NCBI GenBank assembly: GCA_023014485.1
Contig: JAJOZX010001076.1
Span: forward strand, 62,001-126,000
Length of the DNA stretch: 64,000 nt
Direction of reading: 5' to 3'
From: Bathynomus jamesi
Taxonomy: Eukaryota; Arthropoda; Malacostraca; Isopoda; Cirolanidae
A program made the position numbers and the translations under genes. Below the pieces are notes generated by a model, which searched no databases, had not been told where the DNA came from, and was given only the letters and a program-made list of their open reading frames with translations. Below, in pieces: positions 21,213 through 32,603 of the stretch (positions within the stretch are counted from its first letter, which is position 1; each line of letters opens with the position of its first letter).

Positions 21213-21860
21213 TCTCTATTTTTGAGAAGGTCTGGAAGCGCCGCACGCGTGCGTGCAGTCATGTTGAGGACGTTGGAGGGGGCTATAAATGTCCCCACTT
21301 CTGGCTCCCGCGCTGCCGATACAGAGAACAAAGACCTAGGTAGAGGGACTGGATTTACTACCACCCAATCCAAATGTTCTAAGCCTCTAACAGATTGAAA
21401 ATTTTAGAATAGGCCACGAATATTACAGAAATTAATGAAAAGTGAATCAGGCAAACAACAACACCACCACCTCCTCCAAACCTCAAACTCGGGTGTCTGG
21501 GACGACTGACAACAACCCCTTTTCTGTACCCTCTTACTTTCTCTATACTCAATTTCACTCCAAAGGTGGATGTTGCGTATATGTACGCCAGTTGTGCTCA
21601 AACTTATGGCAATCATGTGCTATTTTATACCATTTTTCCAAAATGCAAAACGTAATGTGCCACTATGACTATGTCGAATAGGCCTAAATTAATATACTTT
21701 TTTATGTTGTACAAATAAATTGCATTATTAGTGAAGCAATAAATGTCGTGCGTATTTTATAACTATATTTTACGTTTTCTTTACGGTACTTACATTACAA
21801 AGCCTTGTGTACTTGCTTCCCTCCAGCCAATTTGTCATATATGACGCACTTAACACATGA
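21213..21860. other. Unassigned interval
   Basis: No recognised gene. It contains CG-richer sequence at 21230-21330 and a CAACAACACCACCACC stretch at 21453-21470; nothing identifiable. Confidence 0.4.
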
Positions 21861-22843
21861 AATTTCGATGTTCACCACCACCTTTGGCTTTCTTCCTATT
21901 TCACTGACATCCCTGGTGAACTAGTTTACAACTTTTTTATCCTAAATGACCTAAGCAGATTGTACAACACCCTACTCGAATCCCCGATAGCCTTGGAGAT
22001 AGGCCCAACATTCTGGATTTATTTATTACCTCTCACAGAGTAAGGAGAATGATGACACTTTTTTCTCCGTTGGGCTCCTCAGACCACAATCTTGTATCTA
22101 TCATATTTCCTGTCCTATCGCTCCAATCCTGCCTTTGGATCCTCACAAGGGGAGGCACCGTTGATTGAGAGGCTCTTAGGCAGTACTTCTGTGATTTCCC
22201 ATGGAATGATTACTGCTTCCGTGGCCGGGGCTCTTCCGGGTGTGCTGAGCGCATCCCGGAGGTGATTCTCTCGGGCATGGAGGCGTATATTCCATATTCT
22301 ATTCCTACTACTCATGCAAAAAAAACCTTGATTAACTTTACTTGTCCTAATGCTATCCGCAACTGGGAGGAGTTTTTCAGAAGGTACCGTCACCATCCAA
22401 ATCCTGACTCTCACTCAGCTTATGTTTCTGCCTAGAATTGTGCAAACTCTGTTCTTTCACTCGCCAAAAATTCCTTCACCAGACAAAAATGTGAAAACCT
22501 ATCCAATTCTAATTCTCGCTCTTTCTGGCATCTAGCTAAGAATCTCTTCAAAAACTTTACTTTCTTTTTCTTCCCTCTTTTCCATTCTGACGGCTGAGTT
22601 GCCGGTCTCTACTCCTGACAAAACTGAACTCTTCGCTCAAACTTTCGCTTCCAACTCAACCATGAAAGTTTCCGGTGCTGTTCCTTCATCTCCTCCCTCT
22701 GACTTTATTATGTCTGAGTTTAGAATTTCTTCCAAAGATGTTCTTTCTGCCCTACTTTTCCTTCTTGCTGGAAGTTCGCTTTCATTCAGCCTGTCCCAAA
22801 GAAGGGCGACCGTTCTCAACCCTCCAACTATCGTCCAATTGCT

Positions 22844-23783
22844 GTGATTTCTTGCCTTTCCAAAGTTTTTGAATCTATCCTTAATAGGAAGATTCTTAAA
22901 CACCTTTCTTCTCACAATTTTCTTTCAGATCGTCAGTATGGATTCCGCAAGGGACACTCTACTGGCGATCTTCTTGCATATCTCTCTGACAATTGGTCAT
23001 CCTCCTTTCGGGATTTCGATGAAACTTTTGCTATTGCGCTAGACATATCGAAAGCTTTTGAGAGAGTCTGGCACAAATCTTTAATTTTGAAACTACCCCC
23101 CTTCGGTTTCTATCCTTCTATCTGTGCCTTCATTTCCGATTTCCTTTGTGGCCGATCTATAGCTGCGGTTGTAGATGGCCACTATTCTTCTAAATAGGCT
23201 GACCATACGTACCGTTTTGAACGGGACAGTACCGTTTTTTTTATATTTCCTGGCCGTCCCGTCGTTTTAATAAAAATGTCAATTTTGTCCCGGTTTATGT
23301 ACTTACTTTTTCATGAATACAGAATATTACATAACCCCCGTCCCTTTTTTGCCATCCCAATGTCCCGTTTTTGTCTCAAGGAAATATGGTCAGCCTACTT
23401 CTAAAGCCATCAACAGTGGTGCTCCTCAGGATTCTGTCCTGTCGCCCACTCTTTTCCTTTTATTTATTAATGAGCTTTTAATTCGCACTTTCTGTTCAAT
23501 TCATTCCTATGCCGATCATTCCACTCTTCACTTCTCCAGCCGCTTCCCAAAGCGTCCCTCACAGCAGTCACTTTATGATTCGCGTAGGACGGCTATGGGA
23601 CACCTGACCTCTGATCTTTCCGCTATATCTGATCGGGTCAGAGAAAATCTTGTGGCTTTCCTCCCTCTGTCTACTTGTTACAATCTTCCACACGACTATC
23701 CCTTTACTTTCAACAATACACAACTCAATCCTTCCTCTTTTCTTAACATTCTTGGGGTTTCCTTATCTTATGAGCTCTCCTAG
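22844..23783 (+). pseudogene. Reverse transcriptase of the split LINE
   Basis: 22844-23194 reads CLSKVFESILNRKILKHL, DRQYGFRKGHSTGDLLAYL and ALDISKAFERVWHKSL (motif A Asp intact). After the MITE, 23398-23783 reads INSGAPQDSVLSPTLFLLF (PQG mutated to PQD) and IHSYADHSTLHFS, where motif C YADD is YADH. Both changes predict loss of activity. Reading frame is continuous across the MITE if one copy of its 8-bp duplication is ignored. Confidence 0.88.
23195..23397. mobile_element. 203-bp MITE with perfect 8-bp TSD inside a LINE
   Basis: TIR TAGGCTGACCATA perfect for 13 bp at both ends. Target duplication CTTCTAAA at 23187-23194 and 23398-23405 is perfect. 8-bp TSD and the subterminal CCCGT words point to the hAT superfamily. 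No coding capacity. Confidence 0.95.
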
Positions 23784-24399
23784 AAAGATCATATATACGC
23801 TCGGCTTTCCAAAACAGGTTCTCAGAGGTTAGGTGTGCTGTTTCGCCTCCGCAGTTTCTTCAACCCCGCTCAGTTGCTCTCTCTGTACAGGGGTATTGTC
23901 CGCCCCTGTATGGAATATGCTTCTTTGTATGGGATTGCTCAACCCACACAGCCATACTTGACTGGGTGGAATCAAAGGCTTTTCGTCTCACCAATCCCTC
24001 TCTCTTCGCCGCAATGTTGCCTCACTCTCTCTTTACTATCGCTATTATAACGGACACTGCTCTTCTGAACTCTTAAACTGCATGCCTCCTCCTTTAAGGT
24101 GAGCATGCAGCACCAGAGTTTCGACGCATTCTCATTCCTGTTCTGTCCAACTCTCTAACGCAGAGGTTAATCGGTATTCTCAATCTTTCATCTATTGAAC
24201 CGGTCAACTCTGGAACAATCTTCCTCAATCCATCTTTCCCCCTGTCTATGACCTCGAACCTTTCAAACGCAGTGTCTGGGCATCTCCAAAACCATGTACC
24301 TTGATTTTGGCTATGTTCTTCTTCTATTGGGGAGGGGGGCGCTTTTGTGGGCGTTCGCCCTTGGCCCCTCCTTCCAGCATAAAAAAAAATGGTAATCTG

Positions 24400-25032
24400 A
24401 ATTCCTCTCTCTCCACAACCAATAACTTGCTCCTACCCACATTCACTTTTAACAATCTTTTTCGCATACCACCACAAAACTCTCAACAACCTCCTGCATA
24501 TCACTTTCAAATAGCACAGTCTCATCCGCATACAACAGATTCGACAGGTCTCACCTATTCTCACCACAGCAGTCATACTTTCACCTCTCTCATGACTCCA
24601 TCCATAGACAGATTGAACAGCCACGGAGATCACATAACCTTGAAGCACACAAACACTAATATCAAACCATTCACTCAGTTCTTTATTTACTCTCGCACAT
24701 GCCCTACCTCCATCATAAAAATTCTTCACCGCATTCATGAGTCTACCGCTAATTCTAATCCTATGTATACTCAAGACCTGGCACAAAGCTTTTCTGTTCA
24801 CTATCATACAATCTCTTAAGATCCATAACGGCCATGTATACTGTGCAATCCCTTTCACAGGCTTTCTTCGTCACTTGTCTCAGCGAACACTTGATCCACA
24901 TAACCTCTTCTACCTCGCAACCTTCCTTGCTCATTACTCACCACGCATTTTGTAATGCCACGTACTCTTTCTATCACAATCCTGCCATACACCTCCCTCA
25001 ATATACTCAACAGACTACCTCTGTAATTCTTA

Positions 25033-25036
<4 letters not shown>
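24400..25036 (-). mobile_element. RTE-like LINE reverse transcriptase fragment
   Basis: On the - strand two frames read RT: 25121-24855 (NYRGSLLSILREVYGRIVIE, EQGRLRGRRGYVDQVF) and 24858-24433 (ALCQVLSIHRIRISGRLMNA, VKNFYDGGRACARVNKELSE, WFDISVCVLQGYVIS). The order NYRG, EQxGFRxGRGCxDQ, RVNGELSEWFD, GVRQGCVMSP is the RTE-type palm. The expected FADD block is lost or shifted downstream. The fragment ends against the AC/AT microsatellite at 25037. Confidence 0.75.
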
Positions 25037-25120
<84 letters not shown>

Positions 25121-25121
25121 T
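25037..25121. repeat. (CA)n(TA)n(CA)n microsatellite
   Basis: About 36 bases of CA, 38 of TA, then CACACACA. It lies between an RTE-like fragment and the 3' end of the Jockey/I-like LINE. Confidence 0.95.
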
Positions 25122-25254
25122 GCATATATAATTTTTTTCCTTTCTCTAATTTACCGCCGATTCGTACCTATAGAAAGCGGTACATATCTCAGCGAGGCAG
25201 TGGGTGGGTGGTGTTACTGTGTTGGGGGTGGTAGACTAGGGGGGTGAGTAAGGG

Positions 25255-26130
25255 TCAGTTGCTGGATAGTGGGTAGGAGGGGTATGGTCTTAGATGCGAT
25301 GGAGCAGATGGGAGTGAGTGAGGAAGAAAATGGCTTCTGTTGAAAAGTGGGGGCCTTCGGCGAGTGTGGATCGTAGACAGTCGAGTATGGGAGTTTCGGC
25401 CGAGAGAGGTAAACCTGCGACGAAGGGCGGACAAGTTTGGGCCTTCCACCAGGTGGTGTATGACAGTGATAGGGGCATGGCAGGTAGGGCAAAGGGGGGC
25501 TGGCGATTTCGCCATAAGGTGTCCGTGGGTGATGCGGGTGTGGTCTAGGCGGAGACGGGCTAGAATTACTTCTTTATGGCGGGACCGGTGGAATGAGGAG
25601 ACCCAGTATCCTATTTGTGGCTTGATCATGTGGAGTTTATTTTGTGTGGCCTGGTCCCATTCCCGCTGTCATATGGAGCGAAAATGAGAGCGGAGAGTCG
25701 GGAAGAAGTCGGAGAAGGGGAGGGGTCGGGAAGAGGCCGGCAGTGAGCAGGCCGTCTTTGCCGTGTGGTCCGCCTCCTCGTTACTGTGGATGCCGACATG
25801 AGCCGGGACCCAGCAGAAGGCGACTGTCTTGTGTTTGAAGGCCGTTAAAAAGTGGAAGGTTTGCTGGATGGTACAGACGAGCGGGTGAGGAGGGTTCAAT
25901 CTTTCTAGGGAGAGAAGTGCGCTTTGGGAATCTGAATAAATGATGAAGGGGCTGGCAGAGTGGGTGCGCACAATGTCGAGGGCCTCCGTAATCGCGAAAA
26001 GTTCCGCCGAAAAAACGGAGGCCTCGCGGGGCAGGCTGACGCCCCGGGAAAGCGGCTGGGACAGAATCACCACTGAGGAAGCAGCACCAGCCTCCGAGCG
26101 GGAACCATCTGTATAAATTGCGACTGCGTC
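25255..26130 (-). pseudogene. LINE RNase H domain and C-terminal tail
   Basis: All four RNase H blocks are visible on the - strand: IYTDGSRSEAGAAS (Asp, upstream of the first Met, about 26120), SAELFAITEALDIV (Glu), IIYSDSQSALLSLERL (Asp), and FCWVPAHVGIHSNEEADHTA (His and last Asp). The tail 25629-25255 is in another frame and reads LARLRLDHTRITHGHLM then CPTCHAP. RNase H removes RNA from the RNA-DNA hybrid in I/Jockey-type LINEs; here it is only a relic. Confidence 0.85.
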
Positions 26131-26422
26131 CGGGTGTTGGGTTGCGTGTTCACGGAAGAGTGACCTGTATACCGTGGCGCTCGTGGTATTCTTCGGTAGG
26201 ACACACAGATCCCTGCAAAACTTGATAGGGGTGAGGAGCCAGTGGGGGGGGGGGGGTAGATGCTGTATGAAATGGGGATAACTGAGGGGGCAGGCGTGTT
26301 GAAAAAGTCAAGGAAAGAGCGGACCACTTCAGTGAAGTGCCAGCTCCGTCCCTTGGGTGGTAGTTCAGAAACCACCGTGCCCAGAAGCGAATAAGGTAGC
26401 CTCTGTCCACGGAGGTATGTCC

Positions 26423-27048
26423 TCATGAGGAGTAGACCCCGTCGGAGGGCGAGAGGGAGATAATTGCAGTCCACGTGGAGGCTGGGGAGGAGCGGAAAGC
26501 ACCGGTGGCGAGGCGGAGGCCTCTATTAAGTGCCGGGTCGAATATACGGAGGCGGGCGTTGGAGGCTGAACCGTAAACTGCACTGCCATAGTCCAGCTTC
26601 GACTGTATCATAGAAGTGTAAAGGCGAAGAAGAGAGCGTCGATCTGCACCCCATGTGGTGTGGGAGAGGTGATCTAGGAGAGCGAGGGAACGTCGAAGGG
26701 ATTGCTTCAGGTGCTTGAGATGGGGAACCCAGTTGAGCCGTCGGTCTAGGGTTATGCCAGAAAACGCGTGGAGGGTACCACCTCAAGAGGACTACCGTGT
26801 AATGTGACAGAGGGAAGAGGAAGGGTTGTGGGTCTTCTACTGAAGAGCATACACTTGGACTTGGGGGTGGAGAGGCGGAAACCCACCGACGTCGCCCACC
26901 TTTCCACCCGGGAGATGGCGAGCTGCATTTGCCGTTGAACGACGTGGGCTGAGATGGTCAGAAGTGTTTTGGCGGGCTTCCGTGGTCGGGCCAGGAGGGG
27001 GCACTTTACTTCCCAAAGTGGCGCCTCCCCGCCTGTCCGGGGTCTCAC
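26423..27048 (-). pseudogene. LINE RT thumb region
   Basis: 27048-26752 reads ISRVERWATSVGFRLSTPKS then KCMLFSRR, the region just after the YADD motif in Jockey/I elements. Shifted frames continue with GITLDRRLNWVPHLKHLK and SKLDYGSAVYGSASNARL. The YADD box itself and everything upstream are missing, which marks the deletion. Confidence 0.78.
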
Positions 27049-27229
27049 AGCGGACCCTAGGTGGCTATAGTGGGTACCAGAAGGACCGAGCGGGTGGGAG
27101 GGTGGGCGTACTCAGGGTGGCTGACAAGGAGGGGGCCGGGGATGTTGGGGGTGGAAGGTGGTGAACCAGAGTGGTCTCGTGGAGGGGTGGAAAAAATAGC
27201 ACCAGGAGGCAAGGGCAGATCCGTGAAAC

Positions 27230-28725
27230 TCATGGGCGCGGCCGAGTTTGTGGCAGGTGAGGTGCGTGAAGAGGAGGGATGGTGGGGGGACAGAAGACCA
27301 TCGGGTCCTGCGAGGATATCCTTTGGGAGGGATAGGGAGCAGTAGTCGAAGGTGGTTTCGGCGACAGGCCAGGGCGGCGTGCCGAGATGACAGAGCCGAG
27401 AGCAGCGGCGTAAGACACCCCCGGCCTCACCTCCCGACTCCGTACCCTGTCTCGTGCCTCACGGGGGCTAAGGAAGTCCGTTACCTGCAGGCCTCGGACC
27501 TCCTTCTCGAACTTGAAGAAAAGGCATTCGCGGGATGAAGAGGGGTGTGCGCCTTCACAGTTGGAGCATTTGGGTGTGTTGGGGCACCTGTCAGGGTGAG
27601 CGATTTGTTCACAATGAACACAGTTGATGCGGCTGCCGACAAACGGAACTAACGTGTCCAAACTTGTTGCATTTAAAGCAACGGGTCGGGTCTGGGATGT
27701 ATGGGCGGACAGAAAAATCGCATGACGCGCGGTCTCCCATACCCCATACAATGCGGTCGGGAAGGATTAAGGTATTGAACGTAAGGAGCAGACGCGGGGT
27801 GGGGGAGGGGATGCCTCCCTGTCAGGATGTGAAGCGATAAATCTTAGTGACTCCCTGGGGTGCGAGGTCCTCCAGGAGCTCGTTCACTGCAATCGACAAT
27901 AGGCGGGTGGCGTAAATAGTGCCCTGACTCTGGTTCAGGCGAGGGTGTGGGGAAACGGACACCGAACATCCAAGGACCTAAGTGACGGAGAGTAGGGCGT
28001 TTGTCTCTGCAGCTGAGCGTGATTTTACGAGGAGGGAGCCATCCCTCTGTGGGCGTACATCATAGCGGCTGGAGTTGCTGTGGGTTCGGATCGCCTGGCA
28101 TGTCCGTTCAGAGTTGGTCGGAAGGGACCCAGAGGTAGGCCGGATCACCAGGAATTTGTGGATACTTGGAAGGGAGGGAGGCTGTAGCGTCGAAGTGGAC
28201 TCGGATATCCAACGGTCGATAGGATGGCCGTGAGTGCCGGCTTCCCCGTCCGCCGCGGGGCTCTCTCCGTGGGGAGGTGGGCCGACGGCGGGTGAAGGGG
28301 GCATACGGGGAGAGCAAGAAGCCGGGTTTTGGGGGCAAGTCCTGGGTGGAACTTCACTTGCCCGAAGGCGGCTGAGGTGGGCTGGGGCGAGACCCCTGCT
28401 CCAGAGAGTGTAGGTCCAAGGGCATATTTGATGGACGGACTTGGGTCGGCAACGGAAAAGGAGTGTGCAAGCATTCCGCTACCACAGGGGGGTCAACCCC
28501 ATCAGGTTGCGGTCTTCCAGTGGTAGAGAACTTGAGGGCCTGGTTGCCCACCACCCGAGTGTTGAGAGTAGTAGTCCGAGAATGAGAAGCAGTAGTCGTA
28601 AGCCGAGGTGGAGAAGTATCCATAGCAAACAAAAAGAAAACTTCAGCCCCGCGCGCGCGCATCCAGCCACCACCGACTCCAACAAGGGAAAGGCGAATCG
28701 TGGGTACACTCGGTCCCACCGCCAA
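27230..28725 (-). pseudogene. LINE ORF1, gag-like with CCHC zinc knuckles
   Basis: Start near 28622 (MDTSPPRLTTTASHS). A Pro/Ser-rich N-terminus is followed by an RNA-binding region (STSTLQPPSLPSIHKFLVIR) and, after frameshifts, three zinc knuckles: CFKCNKFGHVSSVC (about 27690), NCVHCEQIAHPDRC and KCSNCEGAHPSSSREC (27751-27230 frame). The later KFEKEVRGLQVTDFLSPREA and VSYAAALGS are typical of Jockey/I ORF1. Nucleic-acid binding is inferred. Confidence 0.8.
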
Positions 28726-28870
28726 TAGATGTCACGCAGGGGAGATACACCCGTACCTGAAAGGCGGCCACTCTCATCCAACGCGCGGTGAAAGGTGGCA
28801 GGGACAGGGCTTTAGTTTGGTTGAAAAGCGACAAGGGTGCAGGGCAACCACTTCCCACACCCAAGGGCCT

Positions 28871-30251
28871 AGGAAGGGGTCAAAATCAAGGTCCAAAAAC
28901 AACGCCAAAAAGGAGAGAAAAGCCAGAAAGAATGGGTGAAAGGAGAAAGAGAGAAATAGAAGCAGGAGATCAGCCGGGTCCCCAAACGGGTCCAATGGTT
29001 CACGAGGGCAAAGAAAGCCCTTACACCGAAGAAAGGTGTATTCCCACATTCGCCACAGAGGGACAGTGTGTGTGTAAAAATGAACACTGAATAATTCCTA
29101 TATAATCTTTATATTCAAATATTCATTTTTACATAAGAACCAAAATCGCCTAACGCGAGTTTGGATAAAATTTTATTTTGCTTTCTATTTTCGCAGTGTC
29201 ACAACCATGCTATCTACAATTTCTGTGGTTAAGTCGTATCCATGTTTGTCATTGGAGGTTCGTTGTGAGAAGCGAATGTCCCTTAATTTCATTCCCTCAA
29301 AGTACAAACAAGACACTCGACGGTTTAGATCGTTCAACATTTCCATCACAATATTACCCATATTTCCATTTATTATAGACTTTATGATAATTAATTATTG
29401 TTGTCTTGCATCTAACTCTCATCCCTACACATTGCATGTGACATGATGTGAACCCTTGTCTGTACTTCTTCATTCGTTTACTTAATTCTTCCTCAAATGT
29501 ACCCAATTCCTTAATATTTACTGTATACTCGTATAAGTATATATATATACACATGTGTATATATATACACACACACACACATATATATATATTATATAAT
29601 TAATAGTTTCACTCACTCTTTGTACAATGGCTTTAAACCTTTCATTACTATATTGCTCTAATTCATCTCTTCTAAATTCTCCCAATAATGACTTGTACTG
29701 TACGTACGAATTGAATAACTATGGCGTATTAATTATGAATTGACGTATCGCATAATTTGAATAACTATGACGTCATAAAGTAACTTAATTCTCTTCACGT
29801 TTTCCATACCTTGAATACTGAATCACGTGTTTAGTATGTGGATATCTTTCGTATTCAATGTATGGTAAATTCTTTAACATAATAATAAAAACTTTACACT
29901 CTACGTCATTATTTTTATGTTGTTCATTCATACATCCATATCTTATTTTGACCGTTATCTTTTATTAATTGTATCAATTATTCATTCATCAACCTACCTA
30001 TTGTCGACCTATTGTGCAACTACCAATATATGTACAATACTTCGTGAATTCGTACATGTCCCCTGATGATCATGATTACGTACATGTAAATACGTCCACA
30101 TGTATTCTTTTTACTTTTTCTTTTATTTCACTTCTCGCAAGATATTCGTTCATGCTTACACAAATGTTCGAATTCCGCTGACCAGACAAAAACGAGAGCT
30201 TCCGAGGTGAAAATCTCCTTTTGCTTGCTTCTAATTTATAAAACATTATTG
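28871..30251. other. AT-rich unassigned interval
   Basis: No gene recognised. 28871-29090 may be LINE 5' leader. AT/AC simple repeats at 29537-29597. The remainder is low-complexity AT-rich DNA without identifiable repeats. Confidence 0.5.

Positions 30252-30294
<43 letters not shown>
30252..30294. repeat. (TA)n microsatellite, left side of a mariner insertion
   Basis: TA repeat directly continued on the other side of the mariner element at 31201-31216, so it is one (TA)n tract split by the insertion. Confidence 0.95.
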
Positions 30295-30297
<3 letters not shown>

Positions 30298-31200
30298 GGC
30301 GTCCCAAAAAAATATATACACACTTTAAATAATTATAAAGGCAGTGTTTATTAAAATACATTTCATTTTCAAAATGTAATAGAATCTACAGACATTATTT
30401 AATTGTTTTGTCAACGCCTGTTTTCAAACTGACGTCCGTTCTGGTCCAGGCACTGCTGATAACGCGAAGCAATGGAATCGCAAACATCACGAAACATTTA
30501 GTTTGGTATTTGTGTGTATTCTCGTTCAATGGCTGCTCTCAATTGAGCGACTGTTGCAGGTTTTATAACGTAGACTTTGTCTTTTAAGTATCCCCATAAA
30601 AAAAAGTCTAGTGGTGTGAGGTCTGGTGAACGCGGAGGGTATTCTACGAAACCCCTTCGTCCAATCCACATCCACATCGTGCCAAGTACCACTCGCAATA
30701 CTCCACTCTTCGGTCCGGATCATCTTCATTAATAGCATGGACTAATCTTGGAATGTAACTTTTCCATTGACAGCGCTTCAAAATGCGTTGGACAGACGAT
30801 TCTGAAATTCCTACCTCACGACTCGCTTGCCGCACAGATTTTCTTGGACTTTGGTGATACGTTTCCAGTACTCTTTCTTGCTTTGTGGGGCTTGTCGATG
30901 TCCGTGGTCTTCCGGAACGCTTCTTGTGGACATTCTGAACAGTTCCATCGGCTTCAAACTTATCTCTAATTCGAGTGATGGTAAGTCGCGTTGGTGGATC
31001 TGTTTGAAACTCCCTCCTAAACTGTCTTTGCACTTCAACTGCGTTTTCACACTTCCAGTAGCATTTTAGAATGAATTTCCTTTGTTCAAAGCTTAGTCTG
31101 ACTGCCATTATTAATTCTAATGGGTTTAACTTGGAAAGAAAGAAACATCAATTGAGCTATCAGCTGTTAAAGTGTGTATACATTTTTTTGGGACGCCCTG
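30295..31200 (-). mobile_element. Internally deleted Tc1/mariner element in a (TA)n tract
   Basis: Inverted ends CAGGGCGTCCCAAAAAAAT (left) and the same word read inward from 31200; TA on both sides. On the - strand it encodes the transposase N-terminus with paired helix-turn-helix (31108 down) joined after about residue 135 to the third catalytic block (SPDLTPLDFFLWG). The segment with the first two catalytic Asp is missing, so it is a non-autonomous 906-bp derivative with well-preserved ends. Confidence 0.93.
30498..31108 (-). pseudogene. mariner transposase with deleted catalytic core
   Basis: 31108-30644 reads [20 protein letters not shown], the GRPRTS hinge ([16 protein letters not shown]), and a second helix-turn-helix ([20 protein letters not shown]), then [16 protein letters not shown]. 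The frame then jumps to 30698-30498: [37 protein letters not shown]. The expected DE-x-W-F and QQDGAPPH blocks are absent. The stop at 30498 is followed by further in-frame C-terminal sequence (CLDQNGRQFE). Confidence 0.88.
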
Positions 31201-31216
31201 TATATATATATATATA

Positions 31217-32328
31217 CCGTCTGCGCCCATGTACTTTGTTATACTCCTAACATCCTAATTGTCTATAAATATGAAACACTAAAAAAAAAGAAAAACCTAT
31301 AGTTAACTTTAATTGTAATTAACTGTAATACTTTAATATAATGTAATTGATGTACTTTAATGAAACTGTAATTAACGATAGTAAACGAATGTGAATTAAT
31401 TGGTAATTATAATCATAGTTGGATTAAATCAAAATTACAATATACTCAGTAATGTACTTGGGATTGTACTCAATGTACGACCCGACATTATGTCGCCATT
31501 TAGGAATGTATACTCGGCGATATCGTTATTTTTTTTTTAATTATTTTTTCGTTGCGATAAATTTTTGATGTGCTTTCTTCTTTGCCAAATAATTGGTGAC
31601 TGGTTCTTTTTAAAATTTCTTAATCATTTTTAGATTTAGCTTAATAATGAATCCTGAGTAACTTTTGCAATGTTCATATTTTGTATACGTTCGCTCTTCG
31701 TTATACAAAATGAAGTCATGCCTTGCCGAAGCATTTAATTGTAAATCTTAAACCATTAATTTTAGCTCATATGCATAGTTCAATTTCCACTTCTAATTAA
31801 CTTGGCAGACCCGGAAAACATTAGATCTGAAAATACGCTGTTTAAGATAAAATATGGCTTCCTCTTCCTATATCCTGTTTATCTGTTTAAACATTGTCAC
31901 AGCAAAAAGTTACTTTATTTTTAACTATTGTGCAAAAATACAGCTTTTTCAACATTTAATAATAATGATGTTAGCAGAAAATGGGTATATAAACCCACAA
32001 AATTTCTTCCATGTTCATTCTGAATTAGACTACGAGGCTGAACACTACCTGTACATTTTAGCAGTAAATTACAGTAAGAAACAGCCTTTATCTTCTCCTT
32101 CGAGCCGTGGTCTCTTCTGAGAACTTAGTCATTAAAATCTCTCGATACGTTACAAGAAGAATCGGGGAACCCTCAGAGAATTTAATAAGACTCTCAGAAT
32201 CCTCCGAGCCACTATAGAACAACTCGGAGAGTAGTATAGAAGAATCTACTACAAGTAACAAATCCGTTGCTGCCTCCTAACCAGAACCCCCGTCGACTTC
32301 GAACCAACCCAGGCCATAGAGGGAGGAG

Positions 32329-32331
<3 letters not shown>
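31217..32331. other. Unassigned AT-rich interval
   Basis: No gene recognised. 31290-31430 is rich in TAATTGTAATTAA-like words but shows no clear TIR pair. The 88-codon open stretch at 31854-32120 has no recognisable domain. Confidence 0.45.
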
Positions 32332-32372
<41 letters not shown>

Positions 32373-32387
32373 TATATATATATATAT

Positions 32388-32433
<46 letters not shown>
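32332..32433. repeat. (AT)n/(AC)n compound microsatellite
   Basis: Three AT runs separated by ACACAC islands, at the 3' end of the adjacent - strand LINE, similar to the position of the tract at 1819-1878. Confidence 0.95.
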
Positions 32434-32436
<3 letters not shown>

Positions 32437-32603
32437 ATAATGTTTCAGACCAACAAAGACCCTAGGATCCACTCATGGCTGGTCTACCAAACTGTGTTCG
32501 TAATTGTGTATTGTGCATGTCCTCCGTGGTGGCGGAGGACCTACAATTTTACGTGGGTTCCGAATTACAAAGCGTTAATTTTACTACCTTAAACTATACC
32601 CAA

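Larger units (their letters stand above)
21861..24390 (+). mobile_element. LINE with poly-A tail, split by a MITE
   Basis: Sense copy of a LINE that I associate with crustaceans. Order: endonuclease end (about 21935-22140, NDLSRLYNTLLESP and later ASDHNL-like), linker (22200-22800), RT (22844-23600), C-terminal domain (23790-24290), a short 3' UTR (GGGCGTTCGCCCTTGGCCCC) and an A run at 24381-24389. Frames are broken many times. A 203-bp MITE is inserted at 23195-23397, cleanly between motifs A and B. Confidence 0.85.
25140..28870 (-). mobile_element. Jockey/I-like LINE with gag-type ORF1 and RNase H, internal deletion
   Basis: GC-rich block unlike its AT-rich surroundings. Read - strand: gag-like ORF1 with zinc knuckles (28725 to about 27230), then RT thumb directly (27048 to about 26400), RNase H (26130-25669), and a His/Cys-containing tail (25629-25255, CPTCHAPITVIHHLVEGP). 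Endonuclease and the RT fingers/palm are absent, so roughly 2 kb was deleted near 27060-27230. It has several frameshifts. A shorter relative of its RNase H end lies at 42960-43690. Confidence 0.82.

Noticed and set aside
26150..28530. Many open frames on the + strand across 25.3-28.9 kb
   Set aside because: They are shadows of the GC-rich Jockey/I-like LINE on the - strand, whose zinc knuckles and RNase H motifs are unmistakable.
30498..30738. Alternative short frames over the mariner C-terminus
   Set aside because: Only the frame with [17 protein letters not shown] is supported; the overlapping ones lack motifs.
31854..32120. 88-codon + strand frame with hydrophobic start
   Set aside because: AT-rich, no domain, no splice or promoter context; chance open frame.
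32332..32433. CRISPR-like or satellite array among AT/AC repeats
   Set aside because: Pure dinucleotide repeats without unit-spacer structure; eukaryotic context.
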